DNA from: Yamagishiella unicocca
Lineage: Eukaryota; Chlorophyta; Chlorophyceae; Chlamydomonadales; Volvocaceae
DNA: 64,000 bases
Reading direction: 5' to 3'
NCBI GenBank assembly: GCA_003116995.1
Contig: BDSL01000028.1
Coordinates: 930,001-994,000, forward strand
Below, one piece after another: positions 41,953-54,300 of the stretch. Position 1 is the first letter of the stretch, and the number at the start of each line of letters is the position of its first letter. Under the pieces are notes generated by a model. That model did not search any database, was not told where the DNA came from, and saw nothing but the letters and a program-made list of their open reading frames with translations. The translations under genes and the position numbers were made by a program.

Positions 41953-44386
41953 ATGACTAGCTCTTCCTCCCGCGTTAAACTTTATTGGCCGAGTTGGACT
42001 TCATTAAATGAACGTTTTCTAGCTATCATTACCATATTTTTTGCTAGCCTGTTTGCAATAACGCTGGTGGCAGTGCCATTGTTGCACTCATATTCGCAAT
42101 TGCAATCCGACCTTTTGAAAAACCCTACTGGCATAACGGGGGTTGAACAGGTATCGAACACGCATCAAGATATAGGAGTTATGGCGGCCACGGTGGGGGC
42201 AACGGCTGGCATCACAGCAACACTGCCATCCTTTGTGGCGGCATCGAGGCCGCGCATTATTCTGTTTGGAGACAGCCTTACGGAGCGTGGCTTCGACGCG
42301 CCAGGTGGCTGGGCTGCCTCCTTGGCGGCCAACTATACACGTCGGGTACGTTCTGATGCACGCGAGTAGCCACGCCATTCTCGCCACAACCACTCTGGCT
42401 CCGTAGTATACCCACGGAACTTTGTGTTCCTGCCCGTATGCGTTTGTGGCGTTCAGGCCGACATCGTCAACCGGGGCCTCTCCGGCTACAATACGCGCTG
42501 GGCTCTGCAAACCCTGCCGCATGTCTTTGGCTCAGCGATCACACCGGGCGCTGTAGAGCCTGCATCATCGCCCAGCCGCGTGCTGTTCTCGACGCTTTTC
42601 TTCGGTGCTAATGATGCAGCGCGGCTAGAAGGGCCCAGGTACGCTCGGAAAGGTGCTCGTTGCTGCGCCTTGACAGCCACCAGAAATTAAATAGGCAGGT
42701 AGTTTAGCAGGAATGAGGCTGCCAATTCATCGGTCCAGCGACAGATGGAGTTGGACGGCCCTGCCCCTACCACCTGCCGCCTGCCAGTTGGCCCTTGAAC
42801 CATGGGTCGCTGGCCCTGCCCCCCCCCGCCTCTCATCCCTCTCGCCCAGCCACTCCGCGCGCCAGCACGTGCCCGTTGGTGAGTACATCAACAACCTGCG
42901 GGAGATGGTGTCATACATGAGGGGAGCCGGCGTGGAGCGCACCGTGCTCGTCACGCCGCCGCCCGTGTGGGAACCGGGGCGGAAAGAGCACCAGATCAAG
43001 GTGAACACTCGCTTATGTGTGCCTCTGGCGAGTCTTTGCAATGATACATGTACTCGTTAGAGGATCCGCCCCTTGTGGGGGGGGGCTATGTAGTCCAAAG
43101 ATCTGTCTTTTGTGCTGGGAAGTAACTGTTGCAGCGCAAAGGATATTAAGCCGTAGCGACGGGTGGCTGGAGCTGGTAATAAGGTGTGTGCTGCGTCGCA
43201 TGCCACGTCTTGTGGTCCACAGCCGCAACTGACCCATGGGTCGTTAACCGGGGGCCACACGAGGTGTACGCCCATTCCGCCTGCGTCCTCCCAACGGTTT
43301 GCGAAGGCGCCGTGGGTACATTTCGAGATTTGCAGTTCGTCGCCGCAGCATGTGGCATGGAGATCGCGTTGCTGACCGGCTCCCGTCACCCTATTTGGCC
43401 TGCGCGGCATCCCCCATGGCGCACGTTCCGTTGGTCCACAGCGCATGGGCGAGCAGGCAAAGGACTGGTCGCTGGACCGTACCTTTGAGGACTCGGCCGT
43501 GTACTCGAAGGCTGCGGCGGCCGTGGCCTCCGAGTTGGGCGTGCCCTGCCTGGACCTGTTCTCGCTGGTGCAGCAGGTGGGCTGTACAGCAGCTGCTCTC
43601 GTGCATGTTGAGGCATAGCTAATATATATATCCCGGGCGCCTGGCCGATTTCGCACAGTGTGATGCGTTGCTGTTGGGTGGCCTGTTGCTTCTGCGCAAT
43701 GCAAGTATCCGGGGATGGAGGGAAGACCCGGTTACACGACATAGTGTCGGTGTGTGTATGTGTATGTGTATGGTGTGTGTGTGTAGCGCCAGAGTGTTAA
43801 CCTGGCCCGCATGTCTGCTGTGAATCGTGTCCTCGCCAAATGGCGCGCACTGGGTGGGGCAAGGCGCTTGCTGCGCTGCGTGTCCTGTGCCCGGGGTACG
43901 ACATATGCGTCCGTCGGTGACCTCCGCGCAGGAGGAGAACTGGGGCGAGCGGTTATTGTGCGACGGGCTGCACTTCACGCCGGTCGGCCAGGAGAAGACG
44001 TGGCAGCTGCTCAAGGAGCTGCTTGTGCGGGAGTGGCCTGACATCAAGTGAGTCCAGAGGGTTACGGTTGTTTGGGTTCTGGGCGGAGAGGTATTCGCAG
44101 TCAGCCGGGGCCCCACCGGAGCGGCGAGCCTGGGTTTGGAGGACGCCGGATTCCGGATGGAACCCCGAATTGGAGGGTTTGAAATGGATGGGGAACCTGT
44201 GGGGTTGGATTGCGCCTTGGGTGGTGTCGTACTGTGCCTTGCTGTGAGGTTTCCCGTGCTGCACGCAAACCCGCCTCACCACAATCCCACAGGCCGGAGG
44301 AGCTACCAACCCATTTTCCGGCGTGGGATGCGGTCGACTTGGAGAACCCGAAGGCGAGCTTCGGCTCCGCGGATGGCAGGTCGTGA
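41953..44386 (+). CDS. IAH1: SGNH/GDSL esterase, isoamyl-acetate-hydrolysing esterase type, membrane-anchored
   Basis: Six exons join in phase to 356 residues: 41953-42345, 42457-42638, 42850-43000, 43442-43576, 43932-44047, 44293-44386. IAH1-type enzymes hydrolyse short-chain esters such as acetate esters. The SGNH residues are present: the nucleophile S108 in [11 protein letters not shown]138 in [12 protein letters not shown]183 in FFGANDA, and D298/H301 in [10 protein letters not shown]. The acceptor of exon 3 (CCCAG/CCACTCC) was chosen because it restores the phase and gives [13 protein letters not shown], as in relatives. Residues about 22-46 form a single hydrophobic helix ([20 protein letters not shown]), so the enzyme is probably a signal-anchored membrane protein; most IAH1 proteins are soluble. 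TGTAA at 44829 is a plausible poly(A) signal. Confidence 0.92.
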
Positions 44387-45315
44387 GCGTTGTGAGCTTC
44401 AGCTCCACGGGCGGCAGCTCGTTAACACAGCCGTAGGCTGGCTCTGGAGGGCATGAGGCGTTTCATTTACCGCTGCGGCTGGGTAGGGTGTGGCGGGAGC
44501 AACACGCGGACTGCCATCTCCTGGCAGGGTGCAGACTATGGGTGTGGGTCGCTAGGCTGTACGGATGCACGGCCTGAGTAAGTGTGCGTACTCGAGTGGC
44601 ATGTTACATCTGAAGTGGGCCGGGCTTGGTACCTTATGTTGCGGTGTGAGGGTATGGTCTGTGGACACGAGGGCTGCTGTGTGGCCCCATACCCTTTGCT
44701 GTGTTATATTAACCTGGCTTCGTGGCGCGGCAATGTTCCAGTTTGCCTTCGAATGCTACCAGCGTGCGCTGACCTAATGCTTGCTACCTAGTCCGCTCAC
44801 AAACCAATTGTAGGGGCCTCGTGGGAATTGTAAAGGGATTTTACCATATATTGCCTGGGCGAGCAGCCGACCACGATAGCAGCAGCATCGTGAGCAGTCA
44901 CGGGCTCAAACCCACTGCCATCAGTGAGGCGATCCCTGTGAACCGGGTGCGTGCATATACATATTATACACGATCGCACTCCAGTCTGGCGTGCAATATA
45001 AAATTTCCTGCCCCCGCGATGAAACCCGCTACTGCCGTACGCTCCGGTAGTCAGCTGCCGTAGTGACGTGTGTGGCATGGCCATTTGACCGTCGCTTCCT
45101 GCAAGCTTAAAGTTGATTTGTGTATTTCTCAAGCTGGATAGCCCAACACCATAGGTGATGTCTTTAAGCTCAGACATAAACGGAATACTTGCCTCTGACC
45201 AGCAAAGAACGTGTTAACTCTGTACGCAGCCTTCTAATAGTGCATGGGGCACCTTATACTAGTATTTCTACTAGGCCACCTTACCACTAGCAGATAAAAG
45301 AGTGGTCGCTGCGAG
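44387..45315. other. Intergenic between esterase and Cactin
   Basis: 3' UTR of the esterase gene followed by the Cactin promoter and 5' UTR. I see no other gene or repeat. Confidence 0.5.
44829..44833 (+). terminator. TGTAA poly(A) signal candidate of the esterase gene
   Basis: It lies about 440 nt past the stop codon; no closer exact match was noticed. Confidence 0.4.
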
Positions 45316-48300
45316 ATGGGCAAGGACAAGAAGAGCAAAAAGGACAGCAAGGACAAGAAGGCAAAGAAGGAGCGAAAGGAGAAGAAAAAAAGCCACAAAA
45401 GCAAGCGGGATGCGAGCTCCACGGAAAGCTCTTCTTCCGAGTCGGATGAGGAGCCGCAGCGCCGCGTGGACAAACTGGTAAGTTGAATATGTTTTAAATT
45501 TGGGCATGACGGTCTGGCTGTATGTTGCTACGTGATGGTCAGCGTTCAGGCACTGTTGGATCCACTCCCCTGGCGGCGATTACGAGCCTTACAGGGTATT
45601 TAGTAACGTGGTCGGGCCACCTTCCTGGTCTGAGTGCCACTGGCTCGTTGCGAATTACCGTCAGATACGGTGTGGCGTACCAACCCGTGGTTTCCCCCGC
45701 CGATACCTCCTTACCTCCCTTCCCCTGTACGACTCCCCGGTCAATCGAACCCTTCTTGTCTATGAATCTTCACCATAGGCGACTAAGGTGGCGGCTCACC
45801 TACAGCGCACCGGCGCCGCCTCCGGCGGCCCGACGTTCGTTTGGGCCAAGAAGATAGAACGGGAGCTGGAGAGCGGCAAATCAGTGCGGGACATTGCAGC
45901 CGCGCAAACCCGCACGTCGCAGGCTGAGCGCATGGTAGGCGGACTCTCTCCTATAGGCGGGTGTCGAGGCGGGTGCGGGCAAGTTTCGCGAGCTGAGGGT
46001 GGTACGTTGCTCCAGGAAGGGTCGTTGCGGCACGCATGGAGCGGGACACGAGCGGAATCCCATCCGCCGATGGCCTGTGTCCGTAGACAAGGGAAGTCTC
46101 TTGGCCTGGCCTGGCAGCGAGGCTCTGGGCTCTCGCCAAGCGCGAGATGGGCAGTGGGGCGGGAGCCGATTGAGCTGCTGTGACCGGCCTGAGACGGCCC
46201 CAGCCGATGCGGTGGTAGCCGCGACAAGGTCTTTAAAGTGCTGGTGCGGTGGCGTCGCGCCCCGGTAGAGGCTTCACCTCGGCGGCCACAGCGGCAGAGT
46301 ACGCTTCAGTGGCCGCAGCTGCCGGCGTCGCCACGGCAGTTACCGCTGCTGATGCCGGGCTACCGCTGTTGACGCCGGGCTGCTGATGCTGATGCCGGGC
46401 TACTGATGGGAAGGACCGTGTGGGGTGATCCGCTGCCGCTGCTGTCACCGCAGGACGAGATCGAGAAGGTTCGGAAGCGCCAGGCGGATCGCGAGGAGGA
46501 AAAGGCCCGGCGCGAGGAGGAGCTGGTGGGTGGGCGGGTCGAGTGTGCATGTGCGCGTGCCATGTGTGTCAGCAACATGGCCTGAGCCGCGACATGTGGC
46601 ACCTCAAGCAAAACAGCCTGAGCCGCGACACGTCACGCGCCGGCGAGGTGTATGGGATTGTGCATGATGTGCACCTGTAGGGCTACACGCGTCCTGCCGA
46701 GCGGCTGCCGCCTACCGTCACTCGCTGCGCACCCAACCACCAACCACCAACACATTCGCGCGCCCGTCCGCCCACCACGCGCCTCTGCGCTACCCCGCAT
46801 CCCTCCCTCAGTCGCTGATCCAGCGGCTGCGAGCCGCCCAAGAGGCCATGGAGTCGGAGGCCAAGGAGGAGGAGTTTTACCTGAAGGCGCTCATAGGCAA
46901 GGCTGAGAAGCGGTTTGCGGAGGTGAGGCGGCCAGGGTGAAGGGGCAAAGCGCGGGCTGGCGGGCGCGGCGGCGTTGGTGGGGCCGGGTTGACTAGTCGG
47001 CGAGGGAAGGGATTACCGGCCACCGGAATAGTCGGGGGGAAGGTAAGGGTGTGTTTTGTCGGGACTGGGGCAAGGGTGCCGGCCCAGAGCAGCCTGCGGC
47101 AATTGTCCACGGAACCTCGGCAGCCGTGAAGGGACCAAAGGCATGAGTGAGGAAGGTGAGGAAGGGAGTCGGTGTAGGGAGCTGGTACCTCGCTGTTGGC
47201 CCTGACCTAATGTCCGCCGCCCTCATGACCCCCACCTCCACCCCACCCACCCCTCCTGAAACCCTCCAGGGCCGGCCCTCCGGCATCGACAAGATCGCCA
47301 AGAACCTGCACCTGCACGGCACGTACGGCTGCGACATGGTGGAGCCGTGGTCGTACTTTGAGGGGCTGCAGCTGGCGGAGGCGAGGGAGCTGCACCAGGG
47401 GATTGTGGACTACCAGGTGTGTGGGGGTATGGGGGGGGGGGTGACAGGAAACCCGTAGGTCGGCACTTGGGGGGGGAGGGGGAGGAAACCCGTAGGTCGG
47501 CGGTTGGGGGGGAGTGACAGGAAACCCGTAGGTCGGCACTGAAAAGTAAAACCGGTGGGGTGGGGTTTTTATTTGAGACACGCGTATTTGTGGGAGGTAT
47601 TGAGAACAGGTGCTATGTGCGGGTATGGGGGCTACGTGTTATGTTGGGGATACCGGGTACACGTGATAAGGTGCCATCTAGATGTGTGGGGAGGGTTCGA
47701 GGGAAACCCGTGGATGTCCGAAAAAAATCGTTTAAAACAGAAGTTTTGAGGGGAGGGAGGGTGGCGGGGGAATCCGTGGAGACGACAAGGGAGAAAGAGA
47801 GAGGGATTACTAGCGGCAGGAAAAAGGGTGGGTGGTTTTGGGACCGGTGTTCGGTTGCCATTGGCGTGATGTGGGTCGGCAGGTGGTTGCTCGAGTCTGC
47901 GCTGTGCCGGCACGTTCGGGCATGCTTGCGAGCAAGCCGCCACCGCAAGTAGGTGTGGGCGGCCATCGCCGTGCCGCCGCGGGCTTGCGCAGACGGCGCC
48001 CACATCCGCGCTGCTGCGGCGTTGCGATGCCGTGCAGGAGTACGACAAGTACGACGACGTCCACCAGAAGTTTTGGGCGGCGCTGCGGGTGGTTGCGGAT
48101 GCGGAGCTGGAGGAGGCGGTGCAGCGGTGAGTGCCCCGAGCGTTGCTGGGGTTGCAAGGAAAACCCGTTGCTGGGGTGGGGGCGGGGCATCTGCTGGTGC
48201 AGCGTGCTGCTGGGGGCGAGTCGGGTCAGCTGCCGGGGCGGCGTGGAATCATGACCTGTACTGAGCTGATGTGCTAGGGTTACTGGGGTTTAACCACCTC

Positions 48301-51300
48301 AACCGACAGCTAACAACTAACAACCCACAGGGACGCCTCCGACCGAGCCAACCTGCGCCGCGGCGGCGACACGGGGCCCAGTGGTTCCGGAGCCGGGGGC
48401 CTGGAGGAGCCGGGGGGTCGCAGCAGCCTGCACTCGGATGTGGAGGTGCAGATCGAGAACATGCTGTCGGGTGCGTGGGTGGCGGGAGCGGGAGGGGGGG
48501 AGCGGGAGGGGAAGGGATGTGGACGGGGCAAAGGGGGAAGGGAAAGGGGCGTGAAGGGGGAAAGGGAAGGGTGCTGGTGTGCTGGGGGGCGATGTGGTGT
48601 TGAAAGCGCGTGGGTAGCCGGCGGAGTGTGCGTGGGGATGGGTGGCGTGGAGGGAGAGGTGTGGATTGTGGGGGATATGAAAGGAGACCCGTGGGTCGGC
48701 GTCACGCTGCGGTACCCCCATCCGCAGCACAGACCGTTCCTCCCACCCGTCCCCCTCCGGTCGCTCACTGGTTACCCAGCCGGCCCCCTGCGCCCGTTCT
48801 TGTCTGTTACCCACCCGCGCCCGTTCTTGTCTGTTACCCCCCTGCGCCCGTTCTTTTCTTTTACCCCCCCTGCGCCCGTTCTTTTCTTTTACCCCCCTGC
48901 GCCCGTTCTTGTATGTTACCCCCCTGCGCCCGTGCCGTCGTCCGCAGGTCAGACGCACTCCGCGCTAGTCGCAATGGAGGGAGATGTGGACCGGGCGCTC
49001 CAGGGGGGGATCGGCGACCCGGAGTACTGGGAGGCGGTGCTCAAGAGGCTGCAGGTGCGGGCCGCAACCAACACGCGGGGAGGAAAGGCAGACCCTGCCA
49101 CTTCCTGTATCGCACTGCGATTCCGCTTCGCCGACTCGGCGTCGGTCCCCGTGCGGCTGTCCGTGCTTTCATATGGTCGGGTTTTTTTATCTCGCGTTGC
49201 TTTGGCCGCCTCCGAAACCATGGCCGCTTCCGAACCATGGCCGCTTCCGAACCATGGCCGCTTCCGAAACCATGGCCGCTTCCGAAACCATGGCCGCTTC
49301 CGAAACCACGTCCTTCAGGTCCACAAGGCGAAGGCGCAGGTCCGCGAGCAGCAAGCTGCCGCCATGCAGCGCCACATCAGCTCGGAGATTCTGAAGCGGG
49401 AGGCGGCGCGGGAGGAGCGGAAGCGCCTGGCGGAGGAGCGGCGGAAGGAGGTGCGGGCGCGGGCGGTGCATGCATGCAGGAGTGCAATATGGCGACGACG
49501 ATGACTGTGCACTAAAAAAACAACTTACCGCAAAACCGCCTTTTTTAAAAATGCAAAATACCGGCGCATACGGCGTGTTGCCGTAGCAGTGCAGCAATGT
49601 GTCCTGCTTATGCCTCTCTCGACGCCCTCATGACCCGCGGGTCGGCGACCCCTCTCGACGCCCTCACGACCTGCGGGTCGGCGCAGGCGGCGGCGGCGGC
49701 GGGTCGGGATGCCGCGGAGCTCGAGCTGGAGCTGGACGAGACGAGCAGCAGCGAGAGCAGCGACGGCGAGGAGGGGGACAAGGAGGGGGACAAGGACGGC
49801 GAGGGGGCGGCGCGGCGGGAGGGCGGAGAGGACGAGGACGAGGCGGCGGAGGGGCGACCCGCGGGGGGGCAGGTGCGACGGGGGGGGCAGCCAGGATGGG
49901 GCTGAGACACAGGGAGAAATGAAGCCCGATAGAAGGGCCCGGGGGGTTCGAGGAAGACCCGTGGAAGGGCCCGGGGGGTTCGAGGAAGACCCGTGGAAGG
50001 GCCCGGGGCGTTCGAGGAAGACCCGTGGAAGGGCCCGGGGGGTTCGAGGAAGACCCGTGGAAGGGCCCGGGGGGGGGGCTGAGGATAAGGTCGTTGGAGG
50101 GGGCTGGAGGGGGAAGGGGAGACGGGAGGAGGCGGGGGGGAGGAGAACGGGCATACACGAGGAACACGCAAGGCGGTGGCGAGGCGGTGCTACATGCGGC
50201 TTTCGTTCCGGTGAATGCCGCAATCAGAGCGGGGTTGGTGTCGCTGGTGTTTAGGGCGCGAGGAGGGTAGACGTCATCCACCGCGTGCGTGTGCGTGTTG
50301 GGTTGGAGTGGGTGTGGATGTGGGTGTGTGTGTTGGTGTGGGCGTTGGTGTGGGTGTGGGTGTGGGTTCAGCTCCAAGCCGCGAAGCCTGACGTGTGTTT
50401 CGTGTTCGCAGGAGGGTGCGGAGGGGGAAGACGGCGTGGGCCCCGCCGACCCCGCGGGGCCTGCGGGCGAAGACGACGAGGAAGTCCTGACGGACCCGCA
50501 CATATCGGACGGCCGCTTCAGCCCGCCGCCCATAAAGCCCTCGGAGGCTGTCGGCAAGGACGTGGTGAACGAAGAGGACGACTATAGGTAGGACCCAGGG
50601 CCGCCATCCTGTCCTATCGTGTTTTGCCCCTACCCGCGAAAGCGCCCTTCTCCCGCGGCGCGCCGTTCAGAGTACAGGTACAGCTCGTACCCTTTGTACG
50701 GCGCTCCGGCTCGCCCACGTAGCGCCAGGCACTTCAGCAACTGCTGCGGTTTCCCCTTCTCCGCCCCCCACCCCACCCCTACCGCATGTCGTGTAACCGG
50801 TTTTTATGCCCCATCCCCCCGCCCTGGCGCCCCCTCCTACGGTTCGTGCTTCCCCCTCCAACCCGCGCTACTCCCCCCCTCCCGCCTCCACGGGTCTTCC
50901 TCGAACCCCTCCCGCCTCCGAAACCACCACCTACCAGGGCGCTCGCGCTGCTCCCCCCTCCCGCCTCCGAAACCACCACCTACCAGGGCGCTCGCGCTGC
51001 TCCCCTCTCCCGCCTCCGAAACCACCACCTACCAGGGCGCTCGCGCTGCTCCCCCCTCCCGCCTCCGAAACCACCACCTACCAGGGCGCTCGCGCTGCTC
51101 CCCCCTCCCGCCTCCGAAACCACCACCTACCAGGGCGCTCGCGCTGCTACCCCCTCCCGCCTCCGAAACCACCACCTACCAGGGCGCTCGCGCCGCTCCC
51201 CCCTCCCGCCTCCGAAACCACCACCTACCAGGGCGCTCGCGCTGCTCCCCCCTCCCGCCTCCGAAACCACCACCTACCAGGGCGCTCGCGCTGCTCCCCT

Positions 51301-54300
51301 CTCCCGCCTCCGAAACCACCACCTACCAGGGCGCTCGCGCCGCTCCCCCCTCCCGCCTCCGAAACCACCACCTACCAGGGCGCTCGCGCTGCTCCCCCCT
51401 CCCGCCTCCGAAACCACCACCTACCAGGGCGCTCGCGCTGCTCCCCCCTCCCGCCTCCGAAACCACCACCTACCAGGGCGCTCGCGCCGCTCCCCCTCCC
51501 GCCTCCGAAACCACCACCTACCAGGGCGCTCGCGCCGCTCCCCCCTCCCGCCTCCGAAACCACCACCTACCAGGGCGCTCGCGCTGCTCCCCCCTCCCGC
51601 CTCCGAAACCACCACCTACCAGGGCGCTCGCGCTGCTCCCCCCTCCCGCCTCCGAAACCACCACCTACCAGGGCGCTCGCGCCGCTCCCCCCTCCCGCCT
51701 CCGAAACCACCACCTACCAGGGCGCTCGCGCCGCTCCCCCCTCCCGCCTCCGAAACCACCACCTACCAGGGCGCTCGCGCCGCTCCCCCTCCCGCCTCCG
51801 AAACCACCACCTACCAGGGCGCTCGCGCTGCTCCCCCTCCCGCCTCCGAAACCACCACCTACCAGGGCGCTCGCGCCGCTCCCCTCTCCCGCCTCCGAAA
51901 CCACCACCTACCAGGGCGCTCGCGCTGCTCCCCCCTCCCGCCTCCGAAACCACCACCTACCAGGGCGCTCGCGCTGCTCCCCCCTCCCGCCTCCGAAACC
52001 ACCACCTACCAGGGCGCTCGCGCTGCTCCCCCCTCCCGACTCCGAAACCACCACCTACCAGGGCGCTCGCGCCGCTCCCCCCTCCCGCCTCCGAAACCAC
52101 CACCTACCAGGGCGCTCGCGCTGCTCCCCCCTCCCGCCTCCGAAACCACCACCTACCAGGGCGCTCGCGCTGCTCCCCCCTCCCGACTCCGAAACCACCA
52201 CCTACCAGGGCGCTCGCGCCGCTCCCCCCTCCCGCCTCCGAAACCACCACCTACCAGGGCGCTCGCGCTGCTCCCCCCTCCCGCCTCCGAAACCACCACC
52301 TACCAGGGCGCTCGCGCTGCTCCGGCAGCAGGTCAAGCTGCAGGCGGCCAACGCCTTCAAGGCCGCCGCCGCGCTAGCGTCCGTGCCCGGCGCCAACAAC
52401 CAGTCGGCTGCGGAGCGGGCCTACCAGGTGCTGCTCGCCCGCGGCATGGGCGGCGGGCACCCCATGCTGCGCAACCTTACGGACGCGAACCAGGTGAGGG
52501 GAGCGAGGGCGAGGCCAGAGAACTGGGGGGCGGGCTGGATGGTGGTTTCGGAGCGGAGACGAAGAAGGTCAATGGAGGCCAAGGCGGGCTAGGCTGCGAT
52601 TGCTGAGGGCTGGGGTCCATTCCAGTTGCGTGCTGCGTACCTGCGCCGTCTCCACATTGCCTCCTGCGATAGGGCGATACCGGTAGATGCCGCTACCTGC
52701 CGGTAGATGCAGGTAGACGCAGGTAGATGCAGGTAGACGCAGGTAGATGCAGGTAGATGCAGGTAGACGCAGGTAGATGCAGGTAGATGCAGGTAGATGC
52801 CGGCGTGCCAACCCTTACAACCCGCGCCTCCGAAACCAACTAACCCGCAGCCCGGCGGCAGCGCGGACGCCGGCGCCGCTAGCGGCCCCGGCGGCAGCGG
52901 CGGCTACGTCCCCTTTCGCGGCGGCGGCCAGTTCCGCTACGCCGCCGAGGAGGACTCGGCGGCGCTCATCGCCTTCAAGTCGCAAGCGGAGAAGACCATG
53001 GGCCAGGTGGGGCGTCCGGTGTCTTCTTGTAGAGTTACCGGTATGATAAGAGCACGATGAGACACCCAGGGATTTGAGACTCGTTGCGTCCGATGCCCGT
53101 GCCCTGGTGCCTCGCCCCACCCTGCCCGGGTAATCGGGTGTTACGTTTCTAGGGTTTCAGGGCAGTCGGGTGTTAAGGTGACTGGCCATCAACACCGCCG
53201 CCTTTTTCGGTTTTTTCGGTTTCCCTTTTCGCCCCGCCCCAGGACGAGGGCGACCGCAATTTCGGCGGGGAGGTCTCCCTGGAGTCCAAGGTGTACTGGT
53301 GGCACGAGAAGTACAAGCCGCGCAAGCCCAAGTACTTCAACCGGGTCCACACTGGGTGCGTGTTGTGGGGGTCAAAGTTTCCATGCTGAGTGGGCGCTGC
53401 GTTGTTGGGCGTTGTTTCGGTTTCTGGGGTGGAGAGGGCAAGGAGGCGGTGAGTGGGGCCTGGCATATGCCGCACATCGTGGCACGCTTAACCCCTTCTC
53501 GAGCCGCCGCCTGCACCCCTCACGTGCTGCACCCCCCCCCCTCGTCTCCCCGGTTTGTCGGTCGTGGATTCGCGGATTATCTTACCACCCCCCCGCAGCT
53601 ACGAATGGAACAAGTACAACCAGACGCACTACGATAGCGACAACCCGCCCCCCAAGGTGGTCCAGGGCTACAAGTTTAACATCATGTACTTCGACCTCAT
53701 CGACAAAACGAAGGTGCGCGTCGACCAGTGGGTCGGGTCGGGCGTTGTAGTTGGGCACGCGCGGCGACCCAACTGTGCGATGATAAGAGCAGCCCAGGGT
53801 TCCCGCGTCACTGAATCACAACCACCCACCTGTATATACTACCGGTACCTTGGGGGGCTGAGCTCCCCCCCCGGCGCCCTGCCCTCCTCCTGTTGTTTGT
53901 CTTGCTCCCTCGCTCTGCCTTCCGATGTTACTTAGTATTCGCAACCCTCCGTACCTTCAAGCTGCCCGCTGCAACCCCACCCCATATCCCCCAGGCGCCA
54001 ACCTACCGCATCGCGCCGGACCCTGCCTCCACCGACAACTCCACCTGCCTCATCATCTTCTCCGCCGGGCCGCCGTACGAGGATATCGCGTTCAGGTAGC
54101 TGCGCGGAAGGGCGGCGGCGCGGTGTGTGCAGTACGGCAGCCTTAGGGGCTCGGCAGCCTTAGGGGCTCGGCAGCCTCAGGGGCTCGGCAGGCGCAGCGT
54201 AGCCGACTGCATCCACCGTGTGCGACCCCCTCCGCCAGACCGACTAAGATGACGACCCCACACACATGCACCCCACCCTCCCATCGAAATCCGCAGCTGT

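Noticed and set aside
50905..52323. CRISPR-like array
   Set aside because: The units are contiguous with no unique spacers; this is a minisatellite in a eukaryotic intron.
50619..52606. Three overlapping plus-strand ORFs of 523-657 codons, Pro/Arg-rich
   Set aside because: They are the three readings of one 49-bp array (49 is not a multiple of 3), lie in Cactin intron 11 and have no protein-like composition.
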